A stretch of 64,000 nucleotides of DNA from Rhizobium rosettiformans W3 (lineage in GTDB: Bacteria > Pseudomonadota > Alphaproteobacteria > Rhizobiales > Rhizobiaceae), in contig NZ_STGU01000013.1 of assembly GCF_004912135.1 (NCBI RefSeq), positions 56,109 through 120,108 of the forward strand, read 5' to 3'. Under the pieces are notes generated by a model. That model made no database searches. It saw only the letters and a list, made by a program, of their open reading frames with translations, and was not told the origin of the DNA. Positions 26,761-35,801 of the stretch are shown here, in pieces (positions within the stretch are counted from its first letter, which is position 1; each line of letters opens with the position of its first letter). A program made the position numbers and the translations under genes.

Positions 26761-28749
26761 TCAAAGGTCGATGCCGTCATTGGGGTCGAGAGATGCCTGC
26801 CGCGCGACCATGCGCATCCGCTGACGCATGGCGCGGGCCTTGGCGGCATCGACGTCGGGCTCATCATCGAGAAAGTCGAGCTCCTGCGATGGCGGCGGTG
26901 GTGCCGGGATGATTTCCTCATGCTCGGGAAGCTCCGGCTCAAGACGGATACCGGCATTGGCAGGATCTTCGTCGGACCTGTTCGACGCGGGTCCGTGGCC
27001 GGCCGCTGCCGCAACAACACGGCTCGTCCAGTCGTCTGGCGCCGATGTTACCATCTTCACCGACGGCTTGCGCAGATCGGGCGGCGGCAACACCCGTTCC
27101 TGAAACCGCGTATCGGCGTAATAGCGCGCCTTAGCCGCGCGGATCGGCGGCACGCCCGCCACCATGACGATCTCGTCGGTTGGCGGAAGCTGCATGATTT
27201 CGCCGGGCGTCAGGAGTGGCCGCGCCGTTTCCTGCCGTGAAACCATGAGATGCCCGAGCCATGGCGCGAGGCGATGACCGGCATAGTTGGTGGAATCGCG
27301 CATTTCTGTCGCCGTGCCGAGCGCATCACTGATCCGTTTGGCGGTGCGTTCATCATTGGCAGCAAAGGCGACACGCACATGGCAGTTGTCGAGAATGGCG
27401 TTGTTCTGCCCATAGGCGCGCTCGATCTGGTTGAGCGACTGCGCGATCAGGAACGCTTTGAGGCCGTAGCCGGCCATGAAGGCAAGCGCCGATTCAAAGA
27501 AATCAAGCCGCCCGAGCGCGGGGAACTCGTCCAGCATCAACAGGAGACGATGGCGTTTTCCGGTGGTTTCCAGCTCCTCGGTCAGCCGCCGCCCGACCTG
27601 ATTGAGGATCAGACGGATCAGCGGCTTGGTCCGGTTGATGTCCGAGGGCGGTACGACGAGGTAGAGGCTGACGGTTTTTTTTGCTCCGACCAGATCAGCA
27701 ATGCGCCAGTCGCAGCGGGCCGTCACGCGGGCCACGACCGGATCTCGGTAGAGGCCGAGAAAGGACATCGCCGTGGACAGCACACCGGAGCGTTCGTTCT
27801 CGGATTTGTTCAACAGCTCGCGTGCCGACGAAGCGATGACGGGATGCACACCGGCTTCGCCCAGATGCGGTGTGTCCATCATGGCGCGCAAGGTTGCCTC
27901 GACCGGACGGCGGGGATCGGACAGAAAACTCGCGACGCCGGCCAGCGTCTTGTCCTTCTCGGCATAGAGTACATGCAGGATGGCGCCGACCAGTAGCGAA
28001 TGGCTGGTCTTTTCCCAGTGGTTGCGCTTGTCGAGACTGCCCTCGGGATCGACCAGAATATCCGCGATGTTCTGGACATCGCGGACTTCCCACTCCCCCT
28101 GACGGACTTCCAGCAGCGGGTTGTAAGCTGCGGAATGCACATTGGTCGGATCGAACAGCAGGACGCGGCCGTGATGGGACCGGAAGCCGGCCGTCAGATT
28201 CCAGTTCTCACCCTTGATGTCGTGCACGATGCAACTTCCCGGCCAGGTCAGCAGCGTCGGCACAACGAGACCGACGCCTTTGCCTGATCGGGTGGGCGCG
28301 AAACAAAGGACATGCTCGGGGCCGTCGTGCCGGAGATAGTCCTTGCTGTGCCTGCCAAGGACCACGCCATCGGGACCGAGCAGTCCGGCAGCATGGATTT
28401 CCTTGTCTTCGGCCCATCGCGCCGAACCGTAGGTGGCGACGTTGCGCGCCTCGCGCGCCCGGATGATCGACATGAAAAAAGCGGCGGCGATAGCGAACAA
28501 CGCCCCGGACGTGGCGATGAACGCGCCCTCGGTGAAAATACCGGGCGCATAGGCGTCATAGGAAAACCACCACCAGAAGAAGGCCGGAGGATAATAGACC
28601 GGCCATCCCGCAACATCGAACCATGGATTGCCGAGCTGGGGCTGAAAGCCAAGGCGGAAGGCCACCCATTGTGTCGAAGTCCAGACCATCACCAGGACAA
28701 TGGTGAATACGACAATGATCTGGCCCCAGAGTATTCGGCCACCACGCAT
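26761..28749 (-). CDS. traG: TraG/VirD4-like type IV coupling protein
   Basis: The coupling protein brings the relaxase-DNA complex to the secretion channel. Two transmembrane regions occupy the first 100 residues (GQIIVVFTIVLVMVW and GALFAIAAAFFMSII), then the P-loop APTRSGKGVGLV near residue 151 and Walker B LLMLDEFPALGRL. About 662 aa is the normal size. The longer frame starts at TTG (28767); the ATG at 28749 has GGAG six bases upstream. A run of eight A on the coding strand (27675-27682) leaves the frame intact. Confidence 0.94.
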   Translation of the reverse strand: MRGGRILWGQIIVVFTIVLVMVWTSTQWVAFRLGFQPQLGNPWFDVAGWPVYYPPAFFWWWFSYDAYAPGIFTEGAFIATSGALFAIAAAFFMSIIRAREARNVATYGSARWAEDKEIHAAGLLGPDGVVLGRHSKDYLRHDGPEHVLCFAPTRSGKGVGLVVPTLLTWPGSCIVHDIKGENWNLTAGFRSHHGRVLLFDPTNVHSAAYNPLLEVRQGEWEVRDVQNIADILVDPEGSLDKRNHWEKTSHSLLVGAILHVLYAEKDKTLAGVASFLSDPRRPVEATLRAMMDTPHLGEAGVHPVIASSARELLNKSENERSGVLSTAMSFLGLYRDPVVARVTARCDWRIADLVGAKKTVSLYLVVPPSDINRTKPLIRLILNQVGRRLTEELETTGKRHRLLLMLDEFPALGRLDFFESALAFMAGYGLKAFLIAQSLNQIERAYGQNNAILDNCHVRVAFAANDERTAKRISDALGTATEMRDSTNYAGHRLAPWLGHLMVSRQETARPLLTPGEIMQLPPTDEIVMVAGVPPIRAAKARYYADTRFQERVLPPPDLRKPSVKMVTSAPDDWTSRVVAAAAGHGPASNRSDEDPANAGIRLEPELPEHEEIIPAPPPPSQELDFLDDEPDVDAAKARAMRQRMRMVARQASLDPNDGIDL

Positions 28750-28924
28750 ACAGGCTCCAATCGGCAAGAGAGTCGGAGCCGATCAAAGAATAGACGTTTT
28801 CGAAAGCGGCAATAGGAAAAGCAGGGGTGCCGTGTTGCCGGATACTATCGGCGGCACATCGGACAGGCCCTTTCAGATGCCGATGTCGACAGAACAATTT
28901 GCGAGGTGCCAGATCGGCAAAGGC

Positions 28925-30997
28925 TCAAATCCCGAGCCCTCGTGTTCGCCCCATTTGCCACGATACCGATCCACCCTGCACGATGCCCGCAATCTCGCGG
29001 CCGAGCTGGCGGTCGATCACTGGCCGCCATGGGACAAGAGTGAACTCGTGGCTCTTTTCGACAATGGCGAACTTGCCGCTCGATAGATGTGCGGTCCCGG
29101 TGAACTTGCCGCTGATATTTTCGCCATCGGCAGCCGCCCGGAACGGCAAGCCTTTGCTGCTGGCCATTTCCGCACCGACGCGGGCCACTTCCCTTTCTCG
29201 CAGATTGGCGAGCAGGTTGCGCCGATAGAGGATGCGTCCATTCTGCTGCCGCGTGGCATCGCCCTGTGCGATATGGTGTTCACGCCGCTGGTCCATAGCC
29301 TCGCGCACCTGCTGGCCGAACCCTGCCGGGGTAAGGTCCGAGGCGTCCGGTGTGACCAATCGCCGGTCGAGCCAGGTCGCGCCATCGGACCCAATCTGCT
29401 TTTCCAGATCGAAGGTCGAGACGACACGGATGCTGGCCTGCCGGTTGCGACCGGCATCATAGGCGGTGGCGCGGCTCTCGAAGTCTTCGGGGATGTGCCA
29501 CTGGTCGGCGTCGATCCGCTCGGCAATCCCGGCCCGGCGTAGCGATTCCAATCGCCGGACATGGGCATCGACATAGCCCTCATAATCGCCACCCGGCACA
29601 CGTCCCTCGAACTTCGCCTGTTCGAGGTGGCGGCTCGGTCGGTAGATACCATTTTCCGAGATCGCAGCGATGGTGCGATCAGAGGGACGTTGTGCTGTAT
29701 CGGCGGGACCGACTTCCACGATGCTGCCGATCCGGGCATCTTCGACGCGGGCCGGATCAATGCCGGGAAGATGGTGTGTTCGCCCGTCGATGCCGTCCAC
29801 CACGAGCGTCAGGTTCTCGCCCATCTCGTCGGTGGGATATTTGTCCACGACGCGGCCGGTGATGGGCGCCGCGGGTGCGGCATCGTGAAGCTGGAAGGTC
29901 ATCGGATCACGTTCCTGCCCATCGGCCTTCAGCGCCTTGTGCATGTTGCGGATGATGTCACCGCGCTCACCGAGTTCACGCAGCGCCGGTTCCATCTTCG
30001 CGCCAAGCTCCCAGACGCCGGGTGCATGTTCCGTAGCCAGCCCCATCTTTTCCAGCTTGGCGAGACGGCGCAGGCGAAGTGTGCGGTTGAACTGGCGGCG
30101 TGCATCTGCCGGTTCGTGGCGCAGATCGAGGAACCTTTCTTCGGCTTCCTCGGTCATGGCGCGGTCGATGCGCGTGAAGCGGTCCTGATCGATTTCGGCA
30201 GACAGCTTGCGGCTCTGCTCGATCTCGGTCACGGGGCCGAGTTCCAGCGTGGTCAGTTCGCTCGCCCGCTCACGAATACCATTGGCGAGATAGTCGCCAT
30301 TGATAACCAGGTTCTCGCCCAGATCGTCCTTCCCCCGAACAATGACATGGACATGGGGATGGCCGGTATTGTGGTGATTGACCGCCACCCAATCGAGTTT
30401 CGTGCCAAGGTCGGCCTCGATGCGGCTCATCAGATCGCGGGTGTGGTCGGTGAGATCGGAAAGATCGGCGGCATCCTCGGGCGAGACGATGAAGCGGAAC
30501 TGGTGGCGATCATCCTTGCCGCGATCAAGGAAGGCATCTCCATCAGCGCGGTCCTCGGTCGCCGAATAGAGCTGGCCACGTTCGCCATCGCGCGAGGTGC
30601 CGTCGCGCTGGATGTAGCGCAGATGGGCAGCCCCTTTGCCATTCTTCCACGCGCTCTGGGCATAACGGGTCTTGACGACGACGCGGCGCACGCCGGCCGC
30701 ACTGTGCCGCCAGCCGCCCGACAGCGTTCGGACGCGGACAAAGGCCGCACCACGGCCACGCTTGACGCCCGGACCTTTGCCGGCCCGCGATGCCTTCCCA
30801 CTCTTTCCAGCCGAACCAGATGAAGGCGACGAGTAGGTCCGTGATGCGAATGATGATGATCTGCCGGGGCGGTTGCTATGCTGACGCGCCAGCTTCTTTG
30901 CCTGCGTCAGAAAGCTCTTCGCCTTGCCCGCCTTCGGCACGTCCGACCTGATGCGGCCAGGCTTCGGGAGAAAGCGGTTCTCGTCGTCGCCACTCAT
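28925..30997 (-). CDS. Relaxase, VirD2/RlxS-like with DUF3363
   Basis: A 690-aa relaxase that would nick oriT and stay bound to the 5' end of the transferred strand. After a basic, Ser/Gly-rich N-terminus, HLRYIQRDG near residue 125 offers the likely catalytic Tyr128, and the metal-binding HHNTGHPHVHVIVRG near residue 208 is the three-His motif. The C-terminal half is the DUF3363 domain found in relaxases of these alphaproteobacterial elements. No recombinase or primase domain is fused. A candidate oriT lies about 170-205 bases upstream of the start. Confidence 0.92.
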   Translation of the reverse strand: MSGDDENRFLPKPGRIRSDVPKAGKAKSFLTQAKKLARQHSNRPGRSSSFASRTYSSPSSGSAGKSGKASRAGKGPGVKRGRGAAFVRVRTLSGGWRHSAAGVRRVVVKTRYAQSAWKNGKGAAHLRYIQRDGTSRDGERGQLYSATEDRADGDAFLDRGKDDRHQFRFIVSPEDAADLSDLTDHTRDLMSRIEADLGTKLDWVAVNHHNTGHPHVHVIVRGKDDLGENLVINGDYLANGIRERASELTTLELGPVTEIEQSRKLSAEIDQDRFTRIDRAMTEEAEERFLDLRHEPADARRQFNRTLRLRRLAKLEKMGLATEHAPGVWELGAKMEPALRELGERGDIIRNMHKALKADGQERDPMTFQLHDAAPAAPITGRVVDKYPTDEMGENLTLVVDGIDGRTHHLPGIDPARVEDARIGSIVEVGPADTAQRPSDRTIAAISENGIYRPSRHLEQAKFEGRVPGGDYEGYVDAHVRRLESLRRAGIAERIDADQWHIPEDFESRATAYDAGRNRQASIRVVSTFDLEKQIGSDGATWLDRRLVTPDASDLTPAGFGQQVREAMDQRREHHIAQGDATRQQNGRILYRRNLLANLREREVARVGAEMASSKGLPFRAAADGENISGKFTGTAHLSSGKFAIVEKSHEFTLVPWRPVIDRQLGREIAGIVQGGSVSWQMGRTRGLGI

Positions 30998-31310
30998 CGT
31001 CGTATCCGAAGCCGTGACGGCGGAAAATCGGCCGATATTCGGTTAGAGTGCCGGTCAAAACCCAGCAACGCCATGGCTTTGCGCCATATCGCGGCACGCG
31101 AGGCCCAAAAGCATGGTGCCGTGCGCCGCGTCCCAAAACAGTGTGCAGACAAGGGCTTGCCCAGAAACCGCCCCGACAGGGTGCCGGTTTCCTTTATCTT
31201 GCCCTCCGCCTTTCCTTCCCTTTTTGCCCTTCCTGCCGGGAATGCTGCCAGGCGCACCCAAGCCTGACTGCACACCGGAAATGGACCGAACGAGCGCGTA
31301 AACGCCATGC
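30998..31310. other. Noncoding region upstream of relaxase, likely transfer origin region
   Basis: A 313-bp gap between the relaxase start and the transglycosylase stop. Only shadow frames cross it. It contains the inverted repeat and nic-like sequence listed as oriT, a pyrimidine-rich stretch (31200-31235), and a weak repeat around GCATGGTGCCGTGC at 31111. Confidence 0.5.
31164..31202 (+). other. Candidate oriT with MOBP-type nic site
   Basis: A 7-bp inverted repeat GAAACCG (31164-31170) / CGGTTTC (31185-31191) is followed 4 bases later by TATCTTGC (31195-31202), which fits the MOBP nic consensus YATCYTG|Y. The spacing from the right arm to the cut (after G31201) is 10 bases, close to the IncP arrangement. 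It lies directly before the relaxase gene. The family consensus is known; the assignment is inference. Confidence 0.5.
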
Positions 31311-32021
31311 TCATGGCTTGTCGCCATCGCTCGCAAGGGCCACGAATATGCCGCTGTCCTGCGGCTCCTGAACGGCGGGATCGCGCAGAGAAGCGGTTGC
31401 GTGGATGTCGCTCGATGGCTGATTAACCGCCGCTGAAATGCCGCCGGATTGCGCAACGAAGAGCGGGGCTTCGCGCCAATCCGGTGGCGGCGGCGGCACG
31501 ATCGTCGGCACATCAGGCGCAGTCGCACTGCCGAGAACAGGTGCGAGCGTGGCGACATAGGCGCGTGTTTCTGCGGGCAAAGTGCGACCTGTCGCCAGAT
31601 GCTCGTCATAGCGACCGGGACCGGCATTGTAGGCGGCAAGCATGGCCGCGACATTGCCATAGCGGTCCCACATCTCCCGCAGATACGCCGTACCTGCGAG
31701 GATGTTGTCACGCGGATCGTAAGGATCGCGCCCGAGGCCATGGCGGCTGCGCAGGCCCGCCCAGGTATCGGGCATGACCTGCATCAGTCCCATCGCGCCT
31801 GCCGATGAAATGGCGCGCACATCGCCCGCGCTTTCCACACGCAGCACGGCCCGAATCCACTGCTCTGGAATGCTGAAACGCTGTGACGCCTCTGCAATGA
31901 AAGCAGCATGGGGATGCGCGGTAACAGGCGCGGGTTGCGGCGTGACCTGCGCCATGGCCGGCATCGAGCCGCTGCCAGCCGACAGCAGGGCCGTGAAGAG
32001 AAGAAGGGCGCGGGATCGCAT
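31311..32021 (-). CDS. Lytic transglycosylase (VirB1-like)
   Basis: A 236-aa exported murein transglycosylase expected to open peptidoglycan for T4SS assembly. The ATG at 32021 begins a signal peptide (MRSRALLLFTALLSAGSGSM). The SLT domain is clear: catalytic Glu63 in LRVESAGD, GAMGLMQVMPDTW, and AYNAGPGRYDEHLATGRTLP. A Pro-rich tail follows. The longer frame to 32255 overlaps DUF736 in another frame and is rejected. Confidence 0.92.
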   Translation of the reverse strand: MRSRALLLFTALLSAGSGSMPAMAQVTPQPAPVTAHPHAAFIAEASQRFSIPEQWIRAVLRVESAGDVRAISSAGAMGLMQVMPDTWAGLRSRHGLGRDPYDPRDNILAGTAYLREMWDRYGNVAAMLAAYNAGPGRYDEHLATGRTLPAETRAYVATLAPVLGSATAPDVPTIVPPPPPDWREAPLFVAQSGGISAAVNQPSSDIHATASLRDPAVQEPQDSGIFVALASDGDKP

Positions 32022-32025
32022 GATC

Positions 32026-32361
32026 TCAGTCCCGATCTTCGCGGGGCCGCGGGCGGCTCCAGTGCAGTGACCATGACGAGCCGGTGTCGTCATCGCGGAA
32101 CAGATTGGCGCGGATCGGCTGCGGCAAGGCGGGATCGTCGAGCAGCACCGAGAGATATTCGCCAGCCTTTTCGCCGGTGCGTTTCCATGCAGCGCCGACC
32201 TCCGGCCCGTCATGTTCAATGTAATGGACGCGATAGTCCGGCGCATTCTCCGCATCGGAATGTTCAGCGGGCACGATGACGAGATCGCGCTTCATGGTGA
32301 GCGTGACGAGCTGACCGGCGAAGCCGGATGCGTCACGCGCAAATTGACCGATCTGTGGCAT
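32026..32361 (-). CDS. DUF736 protein, copy 1
   Basis: A 111-aa DUF736 protein starting MPQIGQFARDASGFAGQLVT at the ATG at 32361. DUF736 proteins are frequent on alphaproteobacterial plasmids and ICEs; their function is unknown. The usual C-terminal pattern IRANLFRDDDTGSSWSLHWSRP is present. A paralogue with the more typical MATIGTFKK start is at 39399-39725. It lies between traF and the transglycosylase, four bases from the latter. Confidence 0.88.
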   Translation of the reverse strand: MPQIGQFARDASGFAGQLVTLTMKRDLVIVPAEHSDAENAPDYRVHYIEHDGPEVGAAWKRTGEKAGEYLSVLLDDPALPQPIRANLFRDDDTGSSWSLHWSRPRPREDRD

Positions 32362-32396
32362 GGTGTGTCTCCTGTGTTGGTGGATTTGGCGTGGGT

Positions 32397-32942
32397 TCAA
32401 TGCGTGGCCGCCCGCCATTCGTAGCGGCCATCGCCTTCCTCATCGGTCCAGAGCGGGAGCGCCCGGCCGATGACGGAACTGGCGGGAACAGGTCCGAAGT
32501 AACGGCCGTCGAGGCTGTCCCGGATGTCCCAATTCATGAGGAAGAGTTCGCCGTCGCGGATGATGCGGCAGCCCTGCCAGACCGGCAGATCGCGGCCCAT
32601 GCGGTCGTGCTCCAGCGCATCGCCCATCTCGACGTTATCGACGGTGATCGTCGCACCGCTGCGGCAGACGCGCTGTCCCGGCAAGCCGAGGACGCGCTTC
32701 AGCAGCGGCACGCCCCGCCCGATATAGCCGCGCTCGACCATGAACCGCTGCAGCGGTTCGGGCGGCGCGATGACGACGAGTTCGGGAACTTCGAGCGCAT
32801 CGGCGGGAGCAACTATGTAGAAGCCGATGGGCGCGCTGGCGGTTGCATTCCAGATCAGCCGGGTTGGCTGATCGGCAACCGCCGTGGCGACAAGCGTACC
32901 GACGGCCAGCATGGACACGGCGAGTATATGACGGCGGCTCAT
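32397..32942 (-). CDS. traF: TraF-like S26 signal peptidase
   Basis: A 181-aa S26-family serine peptidase; in IncP systems TraF processes and cyclises the TrbC pilin. The membrane anchor is MSRRHILAVSMLAVGTLVAT. The catalytic dyad is visible: Ser36 in NATASAPIGFY and Lys82 in PLLKRVLGLPGQRV. The C-terminal box includes YFGPVPASSVIGRALPLW. The ATG at 32942 makes an ATGA overlap with the upstream DUF2840 gene, so it is preferred over upstream starts. Confidence 0.92.
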   Translation of the reverse strand: MSRRHILAVSMLAVGTLVATAVADQPTRLIWNATASAPIGFYIVAPADALEVPELVVIAPPEPLQRFMVERGYIGRGVPLLKRVLGLPGQRVCRSGATITVDNVEMGDALEHDRMGRDLPVWQGCRIIRDGELFLMNWDIRDSLDGRYFGPVPASSVIGRALPLWTDEEGDGRYEWRAATH

Positions 32943-33457
32943 GGCGCGATTCTCTCGCGGCTGACCCATGCGGCATGGCGCTCCGGGGTGTAGGGATTGG
33001 GTTCCTGACCGGCACTCAAATGGTTGTGGACGTGCCGCCAATGGTCCGGCGCAACATCCGCCGGATCGACGCCAAGCGCGTCCACGGCATCAATCAGGGC
33101 CAGCACCCGCTGGACCTTCGGCCAGCCATCGATACGCAGCAAAATCTCGCCGCCGGGACGAACGAAGGGCACGGTCTGGTACGGTTCGCCACGCCCGGCG
33201 GCGCGCAGGATGTCGAGCCGCGAAACGATGGTGCCGTAATCGTTGGAGGCCCAGCGGACGAAGGCGAAGATGCTTTCGGGCGCAAAACCGATCAGACTGC
33301 GGCGGCGGTCGATGATCTGCTCAAAGCTCTTGCGGCCGAAGCGTATCCAGCGCTCGACCTTCTTCTTCTGGAAGGTCAGTTCGACCATTGTGGTGAACGG
33401 GGCAGGCCCGTTCGCCAGCGGGTGTTCATGCGCAGCGCGCGCGGTTTTGCCGGTCAT
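32939..33457 (-). CDS. DUF2840 protein
   Basis: A 172-aa DUF2840 family protein that always sits next to traF and parA in this class of element. The conserved core is VELTFQKKKVERWIRFGRKS and WASNDYGTIVSRLDILRA. No enzyme motif, signal peptide or membrane helix was found. It overlaps both neighbours by four bases. Function unknown. Confidence 0.85.
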   Translation of the reverse strand: MTGKTARAAHEHPLANGPAPFTTMVELTFQKKKVERWIRFGRKSFEQIIDRRRSLIGFAPESIFAFVRWASNDYGTIVSRLDILRAAGRGEPYQTVPFVRPGGEILLRIDGWPKVQRVLALIDAVDALGVDPADVAPDHWRHVHNHLSAGQEPNPYTPERHAAWVSRERIAP

Positions 33458-33708
33458 GGCTGATCTCCTTCGGTGGGTGGAAACTCGCGAGCCAGCAGCT
33501 CGCGCAGCATCACGGCGACGGTGACGCCGCGCCGGAAAGCGGTAACCTTGATGCGCCCGCGCAGTTCGGGCGTGATGTCGATGGTCAGACGGGCGGTGAA
33601 CGCCTCCGCCGCCGTCTTGTGTGTTGCCGGCGCATCGGCGGCTCTGACCCAGCTATCGGGATTGCCCGGACGCGATGCGAAGCCGGATTTGACGGGCAGA
33701 CGTGTCAT
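33454..33708 (-). CDS. Small ribbon-helix-helix partition-like protein
   Basis: An 84-aa protein whose C-terminal half reads as ribbon-helix-helix (FTARLTIDITPELRGRIKVT, RRGVTVAVMLRELLAREFPP). Position directly behind parA, with four-base overlap, suggests it is the centromere-binding or regulatory partner of ParA, a ParG-like role. That role is inferred. Confidence 0.75.
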   Translation of the reverse strand: MTRLPVKSGFASRPGNPDSWVRAADAPATHKTAAEAFTARLTIDITPELRGRIKVTAFRRGVTVAVMLRELLAREFPPTEGDQP

Positions 33709-34358
33709 GGCACGATCTTCCTGATACCGAGGCCATCGATCTCGGCCACCAGCGCTGTGACCTCCTGTGCGGCCCGTTCGCCGCCATCGGTTTCGGAGAC
33801 CAGCCGTCCGGTCTGTGCGGCTTCAGCGAAGGCGACGCGCTGGCCGATGGTCGTGGCCAGCAAGGGTGGATCGTGGTCCGCTAGTGTTTGGGCCGTTTCG
33901 CGGGCGATGATGGTGCGCGCACCGCATCGGTTCAGCAGAAAACGGGCGGCAAGCTCGGGACGATAGATGCGTGCTTCGCTCAGAAGCGCCAGCATCTCGG
34001 CCGAGGCCCAGCCGTCGAAGGGCGATGGCTGCACCGGGATCAGCGCCAGATCGGCTGCAAGCAGCGCAGAGCGCATCAGACCAGCGACACGGGGCGGACC
34101 ATCAATGACGACATGATCCGCGTCACGCGCCAGTTCCGGCGCCTCCCTGTGCAGGGTATCGCGGGTAAGTCCGATGACGGTGAACAGCCTTGGCAGCCCT
34201 TCATCGCTGCGCCGCTCCGACCAGTCGAGTGCGGAGCCTTGCGGGTCGGCATCGATCAGGATGACGCGCTTGCCTTCCGCGGCCCAGGCTCCGGCGAGAT
34301 GCAGCGCCAGCGTCGTCTTGCCCACGCCGCCTTTCTGATTGAGGAGCGCGACAATCAT
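33705..34358 (-). CDS. parA: ParA-type partition ATPase
   Basis: A 217-aa ParA/MinD-family ATPase, short form without N-terminal HTH. The deviant Walker A KGGVGKTT is at residues 9-16, followed by ILIDADPQGSALDW and VVIDGPPRVAGL. It would partition the element during cell division with the small RHH protein. Overlaps of four bases with repA upstream and the RHH gene downstream place it in one operon. Confidence 0.93.
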   Translation of the reverse strand: MIVALLNQKGGVGKTTLALHLAGAWAAEGKRVILIDADPQGSALDWSERRSDEGLPRLFTVIGLTRDTLHREAPELARDADHVVIDGPPRVAGLMRSALLAADLALIPVQPSPFDGWASAEMLALLSEARIYRPELAARFLLNRCGARTIIARETAQTLADHDPPLLATTIGQRVAFAEAAQTGRLVSETDGGERAAQEVTALVAEIDGLGIRKIVP

Positions 34359-35500
34359 CGCCGTCCTCCCGGTTTGCCGAGAGGAAGTTCAGGCGTGCTT
34401 GTTGACGCGGGCGATCCTTGCTTTGGGGGTGTCAGCTTGCCTTTATGGGCACCCGATCTGAGGGCCGCACCAGCCTTCGCGATGAGCTTTTCCACATCGC
34501 GCTGCCGCTCTTCAAAGTTAGATTCTGTGTTAGACTCTAAGTTAAGGGCGCGATTTTCGCTTTTGTTACCGAAGGATAGGAGGTGTTTGGGTTCCCGATA
34601 GCACGAGCCTCCGGTTCCTGATGGCACGATAGTCCGGGTTCCCGATAGCACGAGACTATCCACAGGTTTTCCACAGGCCGGGACAGGCTCGAAAGCGAGC
34701 AGCATCCGGCCGCCGGTTTCGACCTCGGCGAACAGGGTGTAGCCGGGCAGTGGCTGGCGGCGGATAATGTCGCGCAGCTCGAAGGCGAAGCGCTTGAACG
34801 GCGACAGACTGCCCGATTTCTGGTGCAGGTGACGGAAGTCGAACCGCCAACCGTTTTTCTGCCGCCCACCATGCTTGCGCACCAGGCGATAGAGCCATCG
34901 ATCCAACCCGCCGGTCAGATTGAAATAGGCCCGGTCGATGGTGAGGATCAGGGCGTCATCCAGAACCGCACTGTAGAACCAGTCGGGCACGATCATCTCG
35001 ATGCCGTCCGGGCGGCCATTGGCATCGGTCCGCTCGTGCCATTCGTTGATCCACGAAAAACGATGTCGCCGTCCATTCGCGCGCTGGCGGATCGAGGTTG
35101 CAACCGTGGTCGATTGCAGCCGGTCCAGCGCCGCCTTCAGGCGCTGATAGTCCCTCAGGGAGGTTCCGCGCCCTGTGAATGTCAGGATTTCATAAGGCGT
35201 TGCCGCCATCAGGCGCGACGTGCGCAGACCGGCGTCCCGCGCTTCCACGATCTGGCTGGCCGCCCAGATCAGTATATCGGCGTCCCAGATCGTCGCCATA
35301 CCGTGATCGGGAACAGCTTCGACACGGATCGAGACGTTGCCCAGCGCAAAGTCAATTGGGCGGATACGGTGCGATTTGGAAAGGGAAAAGAAAGGATAAG
35401 CCATGAGATCCTGCGCGTCTCGTGGCGCGAGTTCACCGGGAAGCGCCCGAAACAGATCGAGTTGCCCGCGTTCCGAGGCGGATGGGTGCTGCGCTGCCAT
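34355..35500 (-). CDS. repA: Replication initiator protein A (RPA family)
   Basis: A replication initiator of the RPA family (about 381 aa from the ATG at 35500). The conserved block runs from LMAYPFFSLSKSHRIRPIDF through IWDADILIWAASQI and YFNLTGGLDRWLYRLVRKHGG. The 53 codons before the ATG look non-conserved. The C-terminal coding DNA contains three 17-bp repeats and two DnaA-like boxes, so the origin may be inside the gene. Presence of repA with parA shows that the element is, or derives from, a replicating plasmid. Confidence 0.9.
   Translation of the reverse strand: MAAQHPSASERGQLDLFRALPGELAPRDAQDLMAYPFFSLSKSHRIRPIDFALGNVSIRVEAVPDHGMATIWDADILIWAASQIVEARDAGLRTSRLMAATPYEILTFTGRGTSLRDYQRLKAALDRLQSTTVATSIRQRANGRRHRFSWINEWHERTDANGRPDGIEMIVPDWFYSAVLDDALILTIDRAYFNLTGGLDRWLYRLVRKHGGRQKNGWRFDFRHLHQKSGSLSPFKRFAFELRDIIRRQPLPGYTLFAEVETGGRMLLAFEPVPACGKPVDSLVLSGTRTIVPSGTGGSCYREPKHLLSFGNKSENRALNLESNTESNFEERQRDVEKLIAKAGAALRSGAHKGKLTPPKQGSPASTSTPELPLGKPGGRR
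34590..34675. other. Candidate replication origin inside repA (iterons and DnaA boxes)
   Basis: Three direct repeats of GGTTCCCGATAGCACGA lie at 34590-34606, 34613-34629 (two mismatches) and 34637-34653, with periods of 23 and 24 bp, about two helical turns. Immediately beside them are CTATCCACA (34656-34664) and TTTTCCACA (34667-34675), each one mismatch from the DnaA box TTATCCACA and 11 bp apart. Direct observation for the repeats; origin function is inferred. Confidence 0.6.
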
Positions 35501-35519
35501 AGAGGGCTGACCGCCGTGT

Positions 35520-35801
35520 TCAGCGCGTAATGCGCTTGGGCGAGGTGAATGCGGTCGGCGGCAGAGGTTTCGCCGGGAGAACCTGTCCGCGTGGGTCCGA
35601 CGTGGAGGTAACCGATCCGCGTGCAACCCAGGCTGCGAGATCCTCGACCGAATAGACAACGCGGCCGCCGAGCTTGTGATAGGCAGGTCCCGTTCCGTAG
35701 GTTCTGTGCTTTTCCAGCGTGCGCGCGGACAGGCTGAGGAAATCGGCAGCTTCCTTGGTGCGCAGGTAGCGTGGCGGCAAGGCGGCGAGATCAGGTCGCA
35801 T
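35520..35801 (-). CDS. AlpA/MerR-like helix-turn-helix protein
   Basis: A 93-aa helix-turn-helix protein: RYLRTKEAADFLSLSARTLEKHRTYGTGPAYHKLGGRVVYSVEDLAAWV is the excisionase/AlpA-type winged helix. The ATG at 35801 is chosen because the upstream codons are not conserved. It precedes repA by 19 bases and probably controls the rep/transfer operon. A role as recombination directionality factor is possible but unsupported. Confidence 0.85.
   Translation of the reverse strand: MRPDLAALPPRYLRTKEAADFLSLSARTLEKHRTYGTGPAYHKLGGRVVYSVEDLAAWVARGSVTSTSDPRGQVLPAKPLPPTAFTSPKRITR

Noticed and set aside
27675..27682. Run of eight identical bases in traG, possible slippage or frameshift site
   Set aside because: The coupling protein reads through it in frame with all motifs intact, so there is no evidence of disruption.
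29561..30823. 420-aa plus-strand frame opposite the relaxase
   Set aside because: Shadow frame; the minus-strand relaxase has the three-His motif and normal length.
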